64,000 nt of DNA from Hippopus hippopus (GCA_946811185.2 OX328107.1:43018360-43082359); one strand, 5' to 3'. Shown: positions 52,473 to 62,756, counted from the stretch's first letter. Numbers and translations: made by a program. The notes: a model not told the origin generated them from the sequence alone.

Positions 52473-52814
52473 CACTCGTGGTCGTCTATAAAACCGTCAA
52501 AATGTATAGAGTATCAGTGATTAAGACCATTATTTTCAAATTCATCCGCTTCAAATTTGTGAAAAAAAAATTGAGTTAACTAAATAAATGGACACCATTT
52601 TGCAGCAATGTTTGACTTTCACCGGGAATAACTGTGGCTTCTTTCCCGCATCGTCTTGCAGATACATTGTGTGGATTTAGATCTTGAAAAGGGAAATTAA
52701 GAGAAATGGTATATTATCTGTTCAAATCAGTTTTGACCTAGTAAGCGCTTTTAGTCAATTCACATTACATTTTGACCTCAAGTCAGGTCGTCCCGATAAA
52801 TGATTACCCTCGTA

Positions 52815-52966
52815 TAACCTTTGCCAAATAATCCCGGGGTATAATGATCCTGAGGAAGAAGACTTGAAAACAATGTGGAAAAAGGAGAAAATGCTGGTTA
52901 CCAGCATTTTCTCCTTTTCCACAATGTTTTCTACGTTATAAGAAGCGAATTTAATCGGTTGGGTAA
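52815..52966 (-). mobile_element. family B, partial (B-30)
   Basis: TAACCTTTGCCAAATAATCC, hairpin 52866-52930. The far arm breaks off and the next copy begins within ten bases. Confidence 0.7.
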
Positions 52967-52971
52967 TATTA

Positions 52972-53552
52972 TACTCTTAACCAAACGATAAATTTTGACA
53001 TGACATAATTGAAAGCATTTGCAGATAACAAAATTATTTAAGCTCATAATTATTATAACGATGATTTCTGTCTTTGATGTGGTAAAAAAAAACTTTGTAG
53101 GAAATGCAGAAAATGCTGGTTACCAGCATTTTCTCCTGTTCCCACGATGTTTTCCAAAGCCTCCTTTCTTAGAGTTGTTAAAGATACATCTGTGCTCGTT
53201 TTTATCCAGTTTTTTTTTAAGCAGTTTCATCCTTCTTTTATGAAACCATAATCACTCTTTTATGTTCATGCCAAATGTTGCCCCTGATGGTTGCAAGGTT
53301 GCACGGGTTACGACGGATAGAAAATGCATTTCATTCTCTAGAGGCTATCCAAAGACATCACAACCACAGTTTCCAGTTTTACGTCGAAGATAAATCCATT
53401 GAGTTTCTTTATCCAGTTCACCTTATATCGATTTTTATCTATGTTTACACAGCTAACTAGATTCTACACACTGTCAAGTTTTAACAGCGTTTGCTTACCC
53501 TCTGGCTGTAAAGGTGTATCTTTAAAACTCGGAATTGTGTGGTAAAGAGTTG
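52972..53552 (+). mobile_element. family B carrying a TTAA insertion (B-31)
   Basis: Left CTCTTAACCAAACGATAAAT, hairpin 53093-53158. The right arm is interrupted at GTTG-TTAA (53178-53181) and resumes at 53522 as TTAA-AACTCGGAATTGTG to GGTAAAGAGTT. Removing the insert and one TTAA restores the usual arm. Confidence 0.85.
53182..53521. mobile_element. 340-bp TTAA element inside B-31
   Basis: It is flanked by duplicated TTAA. Ends AGATACATCTGTGCTCG and, inverted, AGATACACCTTTACAGCC. The interior (GCCAAATGTTGCCCCTGATG, TAGAAAATGCATTTCATTCT) matches the element at 38251-38882. Confidence 0.85.
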
Positions 53553-53655
53553 ATCTTGTCGTCTGCACGTGCTCGAAAAATTATATTACGGACCATATCG
53601 AATTTTGTCTATTAGGTATCGGGGATTCGTCGAGGAACAGGGGTGAACATTGAGT

Positions 53656-53805
53656 TCCTGTCTTTACCAAACGACAATATTTTGGATTTGTCAAATTTCA
53701 AAGCATTTGCAGAGGACAAATTAAATTTGGCTCAAATGATGAAATTCGTGAGTGTAAGGACAGAAAAACAGTGGGGGAAAATGCTGGTTACCCAGACCAT
53801 AGGTC
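53656..53805 (+). mobile_element. family B, right part lost (B-32)
   Basis: GTCTTTACCAAACGACAATA and AAATTTCAAAGCATTTGCAG. The sequence stops just past the hairpin tip (ATGCTGGTTACCCAGAC). Confidence 0.65.
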
Positions 53806-54107
53806 ACGAACTGGGGCCTTTACCGTAGCTGAACGTTTGAGCTTAGTTAGGTGGACGCAACTGCATATCGCGATCCCTAATCGGATTGAGTAGACAGGGA
53901 CCAGACTAGACTGGTATCAGTCCGTTAAATAGAGCATTTTCATTAGAAAAAAAAATCATCACATATTTCTGTGAGTTTACTATAGTTGTGTACCTTATTA
54001 ATAGAATGACTAAAATGCAGGGCCTGAATGCCAGGCTAGGACCAGACTACAATGCGTTGATCTTCTCTTCTTAAACCAAACTAGATCTATTTGTTTAGCT
54101 CTGTACT

Positions 54108-54309
54108 AGTCAATCCCATAATTTTAAGACACTTAGAAAGAAGACACTGTCTGAGCATCAGATACAATGTTGGTGATCACCATTTTTCTCCTTATACAAC
54201 AATATTTTCGAACTTATCAAAGACAAACCCTTGACTTCAGCCGCATTTGATGGCGTCGGTTTCAAGTGCTGGACGAGTCTATTATTTTGTTGCCTGGTAA
54301 AGGGTAACC
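54108..54309 (-). mobile_element. family B, diverged (B-33)
   Basis: CAATCCCATAATTTTAAGAC, variant core ATGTTGGTGATCACCATTTT at 54168-54187, end TTGCCTGGTAAAGGG. Confidence 0.6.
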
Positions 54310-54355
54310 GCTACTGTATATAGCCTAAATGCTGCTTAGAACTGTTATAAATATC

Positions 54356-54561
54356 TTAACCTGTAGGCTGCTAAGCGTGACTCACTGACCTTTTGCGGAC
54401 AGTGTAGATCAAGATCAGACTGCCCAGAACGTTCAGTCTGATCTTGAATCTACACTGTCCTACAAGGAAAAATCTTTCCTCCAAAGATACTTTTCAAACA
54501 GCGATATTTGGGCTTTTACTACTGGCTTGAAAGTTTCATATCTTTGATTCAGCAGGATTAA
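54356..54561 (+). mobile_element. family A, full length, abutting family B (A-33)
   Basis: Left end TTAACCTGTAGGCTGCTAAG, hairpin at 54395-54461, right end TTCAGCAGGATTAA. That TTAA is also the left boundary of the next family B copy. Confidence 0.8.
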
Positions 54562-54783
54562 CACTTTATCAAACATACCCGTGTTTTGATGACCCAAGAA
54601 AAGAAAAGAAGGCATTTGGAAACATTTAGGGAAAAGGCGGGTAAACAGCATTTTCTCCTTTTCCCACTATGTTTTCTAAACTTTCAAAGAAATAAACGAT
54701 CATTGGAGCCACGTTTAATTTCTCGTCTGCTACTGCATTCAGTATGAACAAGTCTAAAACATTGTCGTCTGGTAAAGAATTAA
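54558..54783 (-). mobile_element. family B sharing TTAA with A-33 (B-34)
   Basis: TTAACACTTTATCAAACATA, hairpin 54620-54675 missing bases at the tip, end GTCGTCTGGTAAAGAATTAA. Confidence 0.75.
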
Positions 54784-54810
54784 CAACTTGAAATCGTCCA
54801 TTGGACTTCA

Positions 54811-55046
54811 TTTACCCTTTACCACATAATCCAGACTTTTAACGATCCTGAGAGAAAGGGTTTTTGAAAACCTCGAGGGAAAAAGAGAAAATGCTGGTGA
54901 CCAGCATTTTCTCGTTTACCCTCGATGTTTACTTCCCTATCAAAGACAGAAATTATCAATTTAGCAACATTTAGTTTGTCGTCTGCAAAGTCGTATGCTT
55001 TGAATTTGGTCCAATCCAAAATTTTGTCGTTTGGTACAGTGTTAAA
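54811..55046 (-). mobile_element. family B (B-35)
   Basis: TTTACCCTTTACCACATAAT, hairpin 54867-54931, end TTTTGTCGTTTGGTACAGTG. Confidence 0.75.
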
Positions 55047-55072
55047 TTCGTACATCTGAATTTTTCTTTCAA

Positions 55073-55124
55073 TAGCACTGTGGATGAACTTACAGAATGG
55101 AGATAAAACAGTGCAATGTACTCT
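55073..55124 (+). CDS. weak candidate internal exon, 52 bases
   Basis: A strong acceptor tract (TTTTTCTTTCAATAG) and a donor (CTCAG/GTATGT) bracket 52 bases that can read LWMNLQNGDKTVQCTL. No upstream or downstream partner was found, so this may be chance. Confidence 0.15.
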
Positions 55125-55462
55125 CAGGTATGTATTCAACGCCAGAACAATACATTCTTGGCCCTGGAAAATATGTTTGGCGGGAGATACCTCTCCGCGC
55201 ATGTCTATTGGTAAATATTTAAGTGCACATCCGTCTAGCACGAGACCGTCACGTTATGGCTGTGGTGGTTTTTGTCGGGAAGTCAGGCAAGTAACATCAC
55301 CCATGTATTATTTCTTTAAAGGGGGTAATTTAGATTTTTTGCCGTGTATCAAACTTTCTTATTAACCAATGATAAACACTAAATATACTTAATATAAGTT
55401 TTCTTTGCAAGTGTTGAGAAAACTGTCACATCTGCAAAAATGTGAAATCTAAGCGTTAAAAA

Positions 55463-55560
55463 TGAGCCATGCTCTGGAAAAGGGGGCGTAATGCATTTGC
55501 GAAAAGTATCGACCCAGGTCAGCCTGCGCCGAAACTTTTCGCTATTGGTCAATTTTCATG
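55463..55560 (+). mobile_element. family C, left part only (C-15)
   Basis: TGAGCCATGCTCTGGAAAAG; the hairpin is halved and the copy ends after GCTATTGGTCAATTTTC. Confidence 0.65.
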
Positions 55561-56819
55561 AGATCAGATATGACGTCATCGCCAGAAATAGATCACTTTA
55601 TCATTCTAAGAATCTTAAAACTCCGCAATAAAAAATACACGAATCGCAGTTTTCAATCAAAATTATTATTAAATACAATGACACTATGAATTCCTCAGGG
55701 AATGAATGAAAGACCATGAAAAACGTTACTCTATTAGTCGATATTTCGGCTAATTGCCTTTTTCAAGAGTTCGAAACACTTTTTCCTCTGGAACATTTTT
55801 TTAAACTAATTTCGAACAATAAGGTGCTGTTTTTCATAGTATTATTAAATACATTGCCATTGACAATAAGTGTTTTATTTCATTTGTCTTTCAATATTTC
55901 AGATCAACTTTATCTATCAACTTCGATAAAAGTTTTGCTGACAGATCGATAAATGTAAATACCTTTCCTGGAGTTGTTGTTGTCGTTCACAAGAAGAATT
56001 TCAAAGCGGCTGCCACGTTTAAGATCATGTGATTTTAAGTCAATACATGGATCCATGGTGATAAGATAAACCGACTTCCTTGGTTACTGTTACTAAGGGC
56101 TCCCAAACAACCAGAGTAAATACATATACAGTATAGCAGATAGGGTACTTAAATCGTGCTGTCAGGAGTGTATCTCTCCATAAAATTTCGGAAAAATATT
56201 TCTGTCATATATTTCTGCCGATGATAAATTCTCGGTAAAGAAATTTAGAGATGCTTGAACTTATTCACACAAGGATATGTAAAAAAGTTCGATTTTTTGG
56301 GACTACGGGCAATGTAATCGATCTACTTGTTTTACGAAAGTTTTGTATTTCATTGAGAAAGACAGTGACAACCTCCTCGATAAGGACGAGCTTACGAGGA
56401 GAGATGTAGTTACGGAATCAGCCGAGTTGTGATAAATGAGTACGACCCAACATCGTTTTATTGATCACGTGGTATTCCCACAAGCATCTGCGAAATCCTT
56501 ACGCTATAATTTATCTGAAAATACACCGTGGGGCTAGGTGTCATTGGAAGGAATTTTCAATCAAACAACTTTTTTTTCCCTTATATTTTTCTTTTATGTC
56601 TATCAATTCTTGCAAAGTATTACCGTTCTAAATTCTATCTAGTGGTAAACCATTTCTTTTTAAGTTTGGTATGAATATTTAAAAAATCGGAAAAGCTCCC
56701 TTTAAGTGCTTAAGATAAATAAAATGAAAATTTAAGCGAATAGATCAAGTGAAAATCCAGATATTCCGATTTCATATTTCCTTTTTATTGCCTTGAAATG
56801 AATCTCACTGTACATATCA
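55561..56819. other. unassigned AT-rich stretch
   Basis: No MITE core or exon recognised in about 1.26 kb. Confidence 0.4.
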
Positions 56820-56921
56820 AACAGTGTTGATCGAAGCTCAGACTGCATGTTCTATGCAGTCTGGTCTTGATCTACATTGTCCGCACAAGCGCATTTGATG
56901 GCCCATAGTGACCTAAGGGTT
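56820..56921 (-). mobile_element. family A, second-subtype-like (A-34)
   Basis: The hairpin at 56820-56883 is followed by ATAGTGACCTAAGGGTTATA, an altered terminus. Confidence 0.6.
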
Positions 56922-56981
56922 ATACTCATTTTCTTGCTGAATTATGTACCACGTAAAAAGTCCACACGGTATAGGGACCTA

Positions 56982-57196
56982 TTAACTCTTAAATACCAAA
57001 CGACAAATTTTAGACTCGTCCATGTTGAAAGCAATTTCAGACGACAAAATAAATGTGACTTAAAATACGAGAGAAAACATGGTGGGAAAAGGAGAAAATG
57101 CTGGTTACCAGCATTTTCTCCTTTTCCCTTAATGTTTTCAAAAGCTGTCTTTCTCATGGTCGTTTAAACTAGGGGATTGTGTGGTACAGCGTTAAA
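56982..57196 (+). mobile_element. family B (B-36)
   Basis: TTAACTCTTAAATACCAAAC, perfect hairpin tip AAAATGCTGGTTACCAGCAT at 57087-57130, end GGTACAGCGTTAA. Confidence 0.75.
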
Positions 57197-57241
57197 ATGA
57201 ATTTATGACTAAAGCATAAAGAACAAAGTTGGTAACAAAGA

Positions 57242-57282
57242 CAAGAGATCAAGATCTGACTAGCTGGACTTGCAGTCTAATC
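57242..57282. repeat. very degraded family A scrap
   Basis: AGATCAAGATCTGACTAGCT and TTGCAGTCTAATCG only. Confidence 0.3.
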
Positions 57283-57296
57283 GCAATGCACGTTCG

Positions 57297-57385
57297 CCCC
57301 AAGTCCGCAATGCAATAAATGGATTAATTTGTACTTCCGTTTATTGTCAGTAAGTGCAGTCCCCATAATTGTGCACTTGCAGTGG
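57297..57385. repeat. dispersed repeat N, copy 1
   Basis: AAGTCCGCAATGCAATAAAT, CTTCCGTTTATTGTCAGTAA, GTGCACTTGCAGTGG. Confidence 0.6.
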
Positions 57386-57390
57386 TTATA

Positions 57391-57572
57391 TAAACTCTTT
57401 GTCAATAAATCCCGTTTTTACAACGTTTGAGAAAAATACTTTTAGAAATAATTGAGGGGGAGGAGGAAAATGGTGGTTCCCATCGGTGTCTCCTTTTTCT
57501 TCCAATATTTTCAAGCCGTTTCTAGACAAAATTCTCAACATCTGAGCCATTCAATTCGTCGCCTGCAAATAA
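57391..57572 (-). mobile_element. family B cut by family C (B-37)
   Basis: TAAACTCTTTGTCAATAAAT, damaged hairpin 57445-57510. The far arm stops at TTCGTCGCCTGCAAATA where a family C copy starts. Confidence 0.65.
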
Positions 57573-57830
57573 GCGGCACTCTGGCAAAAGGGGGTTTAAT
57601 GCATCTCCGTTATGCAGTGAACCAAGCAAGTCATCGCGTAATTCTTGATCAATAAAATTAAGTTTGTTTAACAACCAACTGAACCATGAGGTACACTGGT
57701 CCTTTGACATGTACAATATTGACCAATTGCAAAAAGTTTCGATTCAGGTCAGCCTGCGCGGAGTGCGCAGGCTGACCTGCGTCGATACTTTTTGCAGATT
57801 CATTAAACCCCTTTCACAGAGCATGGCTCA
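57573..57830 (-). mobile_element. family C in B-37 (C-16)
   Basis: GCGGCACTCTGGCAAAAGGG to TTTCACAGAGCATGGCTCA, with an intact stem-loop 57739-57787. Confidence 0.8.
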
Positions 57831-57856
57831 AATGTTTTAGAATAAACGATTCTCAC

Positions 57857-57965
57857 ATGGGACTGAGCGTCGGCCTTCCACATAGACGGTTCCGGATTCA
57901 ATCCCGTGATGATTGGGGTCAACCTTTGGAACAATCCAGACAGGGCTAGCACTTGTTAAAGTTTT
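57857..57965 (+). mobile_element. SINE, truncated
   Basis: GGGACTGAGCGTCGGCCTTC, TTCCGGATTCAATCCCGTGA, AGCACTTGTTAAAGTTTTAG. Same type as 17296. Confidence 0.6.
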
Positions 57966-58041
57966 AGGGAGCAATCATTAAGAGAGATTGATATGAGCTG
58001 TAAGAACTTTTTTTTTTTTTCAAAATCGATGTTAAAAAGAT

Positions 58042-58541
58042 ATGAGCAGCGTTCTGGCAAATGGGGTTAAATGCATCTCTGCGTTGCATACAACCAAGCA
58101 AGTCATCACATAATAAATTACATGTATTATGGATCACTAAAACTGTATACATAGCCCCAAAAATACGGGAACCCTGTTACTTGTTTCTTCTGACATGATA
58201 TGACAAGGTGACTTTGCCTCTCATTATTTCAGCAGCTTCCAAGAGCAACGATAAGCCGTATCATCTCCAGTATGCCCGCCAGGTGTCGTGCAGGTGTTGC
58301 TGCACATGGAGGAGGTCACACCCGATATTGACTTGGATTCCATATCTGCTATATATTTAAGGCAAACTAAAGAAGCTGAAATACAGTACAAGGGTTCCCT
58401 TATTTTTGATTCTACGTATATATTTTGTTTTAGAACCAACTGAATCTAGACTGGTCCTTGTACGAGCAGAAAATTTAGTAAAAGCAAAAGGTTTCGACTC
58501 ATGTCAACCAGCGCGGACTCCATTTCGCAGAGCATGGCTCA
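58042..58541 (-). mobile_element. family C split by a TA insertion (C-17)
   Basis: Left half TGAGCAGCGTTCTGGCAAAT to ACTAAAACTG, right half TATTTTGTTTTAGAACCAAC to TTCGCAGAGCATGGCTCA. The insert is the element at 58150-58416. Confidence 0.75.
58150..58416. mobile_element. 267-bp Tc1-like MITE in C-17
   Basis: Inverted ends CATAGCCCCAAAAATACGGG and CGTAGAATCAAAAATAAGGG, flanked by TATA on both sides, so a TA target. A minus-strand frame ends CTTPGGHTGDDTAYRC, faintly like a transposase tail; I do not rely on that. Confidence 0.65.
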
Positions 58542-58590
58542 TATGTTTAAACTAAAATCTTACCGTCTTGTAAAGCGTTTAATCATCTTT

Positions 58591-58795
58591 TGACCCATAA
58601 CTTGTCAAATAGATTAAATGACTCATTCTCAGCATAAATATTGCTATTTGAAATTTATTTTCGTCCGGAAAAAAGTCACCTTATTAGACACTGTGGATCG
58701 GAGATCAGACAGCACGTTTCTAACAGTCTGATCTTGATGTACGTATACTGTCCGCTAAGGTGTACTGATTAGCGTTTAGCCAATATAGTTATTAA
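58591..58795 (-). mobile_element. family A, diverged full length (A-35)
   Basis: Left GACCCATAACTTGTCAAATA, hairpin at 58685-58756, right arm AGCGTTTAGCCAATATAG. Confidence 0.6.
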
Positions 58796-58954
58796 CAAAA
58801 ACCAGCCCAATGCTGTTAAGGACCTGGCTAATGAAGTTTAAAACGGGTGGAGTAAAGCCTTAATAATGAATTGTTTGGTAACAAAGTAAGTAGATAATGA
58901 TCAAACTGGACGGGTTTGCACTGTCTTCCCAGAGGTCATTCGTGTTGCACGCTA

Positions 58955-59036
58955 CATTAAGTCCGCAGTGCAATTGATACAATTGCACTTCCGTTCATTG
59001 TCGGTAAGTGCAGTTCCCATTTGCACTTGCAGTCTA
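58955..59036. repeat. dispersed repeat N, copy 2
   Basis: TAAGTCCGCAGTGCAATTGA, CTTCCGTTCATTGTCGGTAA, TTTGCACTTGCAGT. Confidence 0.6.
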
Positions 59037-59139
59037 TCACCCTGTACATGAAGCTGATAAAACTTTTAGTGTTAGAGATAAGTGTCGTAAGCTTCTTGTC
59101 CTTACCAACCTCTTCCAGGTTTTTACGAACCAAAGGATT

Positions 59140-59255
59140 GATAAATGGATGGATGGATGGATTTGTGGTTGATTGTGTGATGTTTAACGCAGTTTTCAAC
59201 ATTATTTCAGTTATCTCGCGGCGGCCACTGCACCTATTTATGCTTTCCTGGATTT
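59140..59255 (-). mobile_element. SINE 3' end with GGAT tail
   Basis: Reverse: CAGGAAAGCATAAATAGGTG, CAGTGGCCGCCGCGAGATAA, ending in a short (ATCC)n run. Confidence 0.65.
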
Positions 59256-59323
59256 CCTATACTTTGCTCATTTTTTGAACAAACCTTGTCTTTACTCAAG
59301 GACGTTAAAACAAGTCAAAGCGG

Positions 59324-59549
59324 GACCCTTTTACTAAACAATTCCGCGTTTTCACGTGTCTTGTGACGAAGGCTGTTGAAAACGTTGTGGGCAAAGGGGA
59401 AAATGCTGGTGAACCAGCATTTTCTCCTTTTCCAACAACGTATTCAGTCCTTTCACAGAAAAAAATGACTTGAATCACAGTAAATTTTGTAGTCTGCAAA
59501 ATGCTTTGAATTTGGGCCAGTCTAAAAAAGTTATCTTCTGGTAAACGGA
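59324..59549 (-). mobile_element. family B (B-38)
   Basis: GACCCTTTTACTAAACAATT, hairpin 59377-59442 with tip ATGCTGGTGAACCAGCATTT, end ATCTTCTGGTAAACGG. Confidence 0.75.
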
Positions 59550-59677
59550 GCGAATAGGAATTCTGACCTTATGTCAAACAGCATTTACAAAAGACGGAAG
59601 ATTATGACTCGTATTGTATCGTAATACGAGATTAACGACCGAATTTGGCTTTGTGGCGTGTTTCTCATGAGTGAAGT

Positions 59678-59757
59678 TTAACCCTTTACCGCACAATCCC
59701 GAGTTTTAACGATCCTGAAGGGGAATGTTTTTGATTTGCTGGTAACGAGTAGTAGGT
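59678..59757 (-). mobile_element. family B half copy (B-39)
   Basis: TTTAACCCTTTACCGCACAA then GATTTGCTGGTAACGAG. The rest is replaced by a GA-rich satellite. Confidence 0.65.
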
Positions 59758-59770
59758 ATGTTAATCGAAA

Positions 59771-59945
59771 CAAGAAGAGATAGAGAGAGAGAGAGAGAGA
59801 AAGAGGGAGAAAGAGAGGCAGGCAGGCACAGAGAGAGGGAGAGGCACACAGAGACAGACAGACAGACAGGGTGGAGCGGGCGGGCGGAAGCACGGACAGA
59901 CTGGCAGACAGACAGAGTGAAAGAGAGGGAGATAAAGAGGTGGGG
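59771..59945. repeat. GA/GACA-rich satellite
   Basis: GAGA runs with GACAGACAGACAGAC; it truncates B-39. Frames inside it are not genes. Confidence 0.9.
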
Positions 59946-60118
59946 GCAACAGACAAATTTGTTAGTTTGCATGTGAGGGAAAGGACACACCGATGAAAAA
60001 AAAGTCTAAACGTCATACGAAAGAAACGAAAACAGACGGACAGATTAGCTGACGACAGCTAGACTAAAACAAAATGATGATCTCATTCGAGGTGAAATTC
60101 TTTTGGGACATTATATTT

Positions 60119-60383
60119 GAGTCATGCTCTGTGAAAAGGGGGCCTAATGCATCAGCAAAAAGTATCGACCCAAGTCAGCCTGCGCAGTCCGCGCAGGCTG
60201 ACTTGGGTTGAAACTTTTTGCTGTTGGTCAATTTTCTGCATATCAAAGGACCAGTGTATCTCACGATCCATTTGTTTATTTGTACAAAATTGATTTTAAT
60301 GGATCCATTATCACGTGTTGACTTGCTTGGTATTTTGCATTACAGAGATACATTAAACCCCCTTTTGCCAGAGCAAAGCTTAA
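60119..60383 (+). mobile_element. family C (C-18)
   Basis: TGAGTCATGCTCTGTGAAAA, perfect stem CAGCCTGCGCAGTCCGCGCA, right end TTTGCCAGAGCAAAGCTTA. Confidence 0.8.
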
Positions 60384-60440
60384 TTCATATTGCCGTATAT
60401 CGTTCCAAAAGTACCCGCGTGTACAGTTCTCTGATTTCGT

Positions 60441-60675
60441 CCACCCTTTGCCTAAAAAACCGCCGTTTTCACGACCATGGGGTGGGGGACTTTTGAAATA
60501 TTGTTGGTAAAAGACATAATACTGGTAACTAACATTTTGTTTTTCCTTTATCCACAAGTTTCCTGCCTTTTCAGAGAGACAAATCTCAGTATTTGAGTGA
60601 CATTTAATTTATCGTCTGCGAATCCTTTCAAATTGGAAGAATCTACATTTTTTTTGTCGTCTGGTGAAACGTTTA
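60441..60675 (-). mobile_element. family B (B-40)
   Basis: CACCCTTTGCCTAAAAAACC, degraded hairpin 60492-60560, far arm ATCGTCTGCGAATCCTTTCA, end TCGTCTGGTGAAACGTTTAA. Confidence 0.65.
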
Positions 60676-60759
60676 AGTTCGGGTACATGTCTTTGTCACG
60701 AATGGCTTCGCACCCGTCACGAGTGCAGGAAACAAAATCGGTTAACAACTTTTTTATAT

Positions 60760-61001
60760 AACCCTTTACCACACGATCCTGAGTGTTCACGACCTTTCGG
60801 AAAAAAGGCTTTTGAAAACATTGTGGGGAAAAAGGAGAAAATGCTGGTAACCAGCATTTTCTCCTTTTTCCCCGCAATATTTTCTAACCTTTTTGAAAAC
60901 GGCTTCCATAATTTGAACAACATCCCCCCCTTTCCCTTTGTCGCCTGCAAATGCTTTGGTTTTGGATAAAACGAGATCTTGGTCGTTTGAAAAAGGGTTA
61001 G
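60760..61001 (-). mobile_element. family B (B-41)
   Basis: ATAACCCTTTACCACACGAT, long hairpin 60812-60884, end CGTTTGAAAAAGGGTTA. Confidence 0.8.
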
Positions 61002-61022
61002 GTTAAGCCGATTGCTTGGCCT

Positions 61023-61246
61023 TAAAACTTTGCCAAATGACAAAATTTTGGGCTGTCTATATTGAAAGCATATTTAGACAACGAATATAAAAGGACTCAC
61101 ATAAAGGGAGCTTCACAAAAGGGGTAACAATATCATAGTTGGAAATGGAATGATGGTTATCAGCATTTTCTCATTTTCCCACAATGTTTTCAAAAGTCTT
61201 CTACCTCACGGTTGTTAAAACATGGAATTGTTGGATAGAAGGATAA
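61023..61246 (+). mobile_element. family B, diverged core (B-42)
   Basis: AAACTTTGCCAAATGACAAA and GTCTATATTGAAAGCATATT. The left stem is replaced by GATGGTTATCAGC; the right stem is kept. Confidence 0.65.
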
Positions 61247-61334
61247 CTCCTTCAACGCTAATTTTTTTAACCCAAATCGTTCGATGGCTGAAAAAACAAA
61301 ATACACTGAAACCCAGAAAGATTTTATATTTTAA

Positions 61335-61425
61335 AGGCTTGACCAAACATACGGACGGTACAGATCAAAGATCAGACTGTGCCGTCAGCAAATGTGCTCA
61401 GTTTTGTCTATGGCGCTAAAGGGGT
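61335..61425 (-). mobile_element. family A, second subtype, half hairpin (A-36)
   Basis: The left stem runs to AGATCAGACTGT and then jumps to GCCGTCAGC, as at 33460. The arm is CTATGGCGCTAAAGGGGT. Confidence 0.65.
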
Positions 61426-61621
61426 AGGTGCCTTATCATAAAAGACACAAATTTTGTCGCAAAAGATTGGAAAACATTGTGACATCTTCAAAAATTGCTT
61501 AAATTAACAAATGTTTCTCTTGTTGTGACGCTTGACTCGCTTAGAAAATGTTTTTACAAATTTGGTCTTCAATTTGATTCAATTTTTTTCCCCAAGAGCG
61601 AAGAATACATCCTACTGGGTA

Positions 61622-61715
61622 TTAAACCTCAGGTTGCTAAGCGTTTTAGCAGACAATGTAGATCAAGATCAGACTGCACAAAACTTACAATCTGAATGTT
61701 AACCTACACCATCCG
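61622..61715 (+). mobile_element. family A, left part (A-37)
   Basis: ATTAAACCTCAGGTTGCTAA then a diverged hairpin (GTAGATCAAGATCAGACTGC). Confidence 0.6.
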
Positions 61716-61870
61716 ATACGGTGAGTTTTTCCTAACCAAACTGAAATCGCAATTACTTAATAGGCTTAAACAGTTGTTGGAAATAATTTATTTTTGTTTC
61801 TGTACCAGGCCTTAGATAGAAAGTAGGCCCATTTGAATTTGAATAGATTTTCTAGCCTTTACGAAATAAC

Positions 61871-61931
61871 CAGTGTAGATCTAAGATCAACTATTACGAG
61901 CTGTGCAGTCTGATCTTGATTTACACTATCC
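61871..61931 (-). mobile_element. family A hairpin core, degraded (A-38)
   Basis: CAGTGTAGATCTAAGATCAA and GTGCAGTCTGATCTTGATTT. Confidence 0.55.
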
Positions 61932-62033
61932 ATAACAGCGATTTTACATGTGAGAAACGCGCATAGAGCCAAAAAAGTAGACACGCATTATGAATTTTAC
62001 GCTGATTGGCTAGTTATAACATTAGAAGAAATG

Positions 62034-62254
62034 TTCAACTTTTTACAACACAATCCGGAGTTCTAACGACCTTGAGGGAGAAGTATTTTGAAAACATTGT
62101 GAGAAAAGGAGAAAATGCTGGGTACCAGCATTTTCCCCCCCTTTTCCCACAATGTTTTATATCCTTTAAGTCATTTCAGTAACGCTTAATATGTCGTCTG
62201 TAAGTGCTTTAAATGTGGACAAGTCTAAAATTTTGTCTTCTTGCATGGAGTTAA
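62034..62254 (-). mobile_element. family B (B-43)
   Basis: CAACTTTTTACAACACAATC, hairpin 62089-62157 with a C-run in the right stem, end TTGCATGGAGTTAA. Confidence 0.75.
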
Positions 62255-62281
62255 TTTTGATTGGCTTGAACAGGAAACAGT

Positions 62282-62510
62282 GTTTAACTCTTTACCAGAC
62301 AACAAAATTTTAGCTTTGCCCAAATTGAAAGCATTTGCAGACGACAAATTAAATGCTACTCAAAACAAAATTATCTTTCATAAAATAGAAAACATTTTGG
62401 GAAAAAGGAGAAAAGGCTGGTTACCAGCATTTTCTCCTTTTCCAACAATTTTTTTCAAAAGCTTTCTTTCTCAGGGTCTTAAAAGTCGGCATTGTGTGTT
62501 AAGGGCTTAA
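62282..62510 (+). mobile_element. family B (B-44)
   Basis: TTTAACTCTTTACCAGACAA, hairpin 62388-62455, end GTGTGTTAAGGGCTTAA. It forms an inverted pair with B-43, 28 bases apart. Confidence 0.75.
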
Positions 62511-62756
62511 ATGCACTCCTGATCGTTTCAAGTCTGTCGCATGCATTTTATGAGGTTATGCAAGTCATGTATGGAGAAACACGCGTGTAAAATGCATTGT
62601 GTTTTGCACGCTGTATGGCCAAATGTCGCAAATTTCAAGGTTTCATGTAAAATAGTCGAATTTTGTTGAATCTAGAAATCGAAACCATTCATTTTTTTGG
62701 ATAGTTAATTCGTTGAACTTCCATGTTCTTAGTAAACAGACCTTAAAAGTCCCACG

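Noticed and set aside
59678..60016. Long Ser/Leu-rich minus frames
   Set aside because: Translations of a GA/GACA microsatellite.
1309..62510. Arrays of similar hairpins as a CRISPR-like or regular array
   Set aside because: Spacing is irregular, orientation mixed, and each unit has transposon-type ends; the host is an animal.
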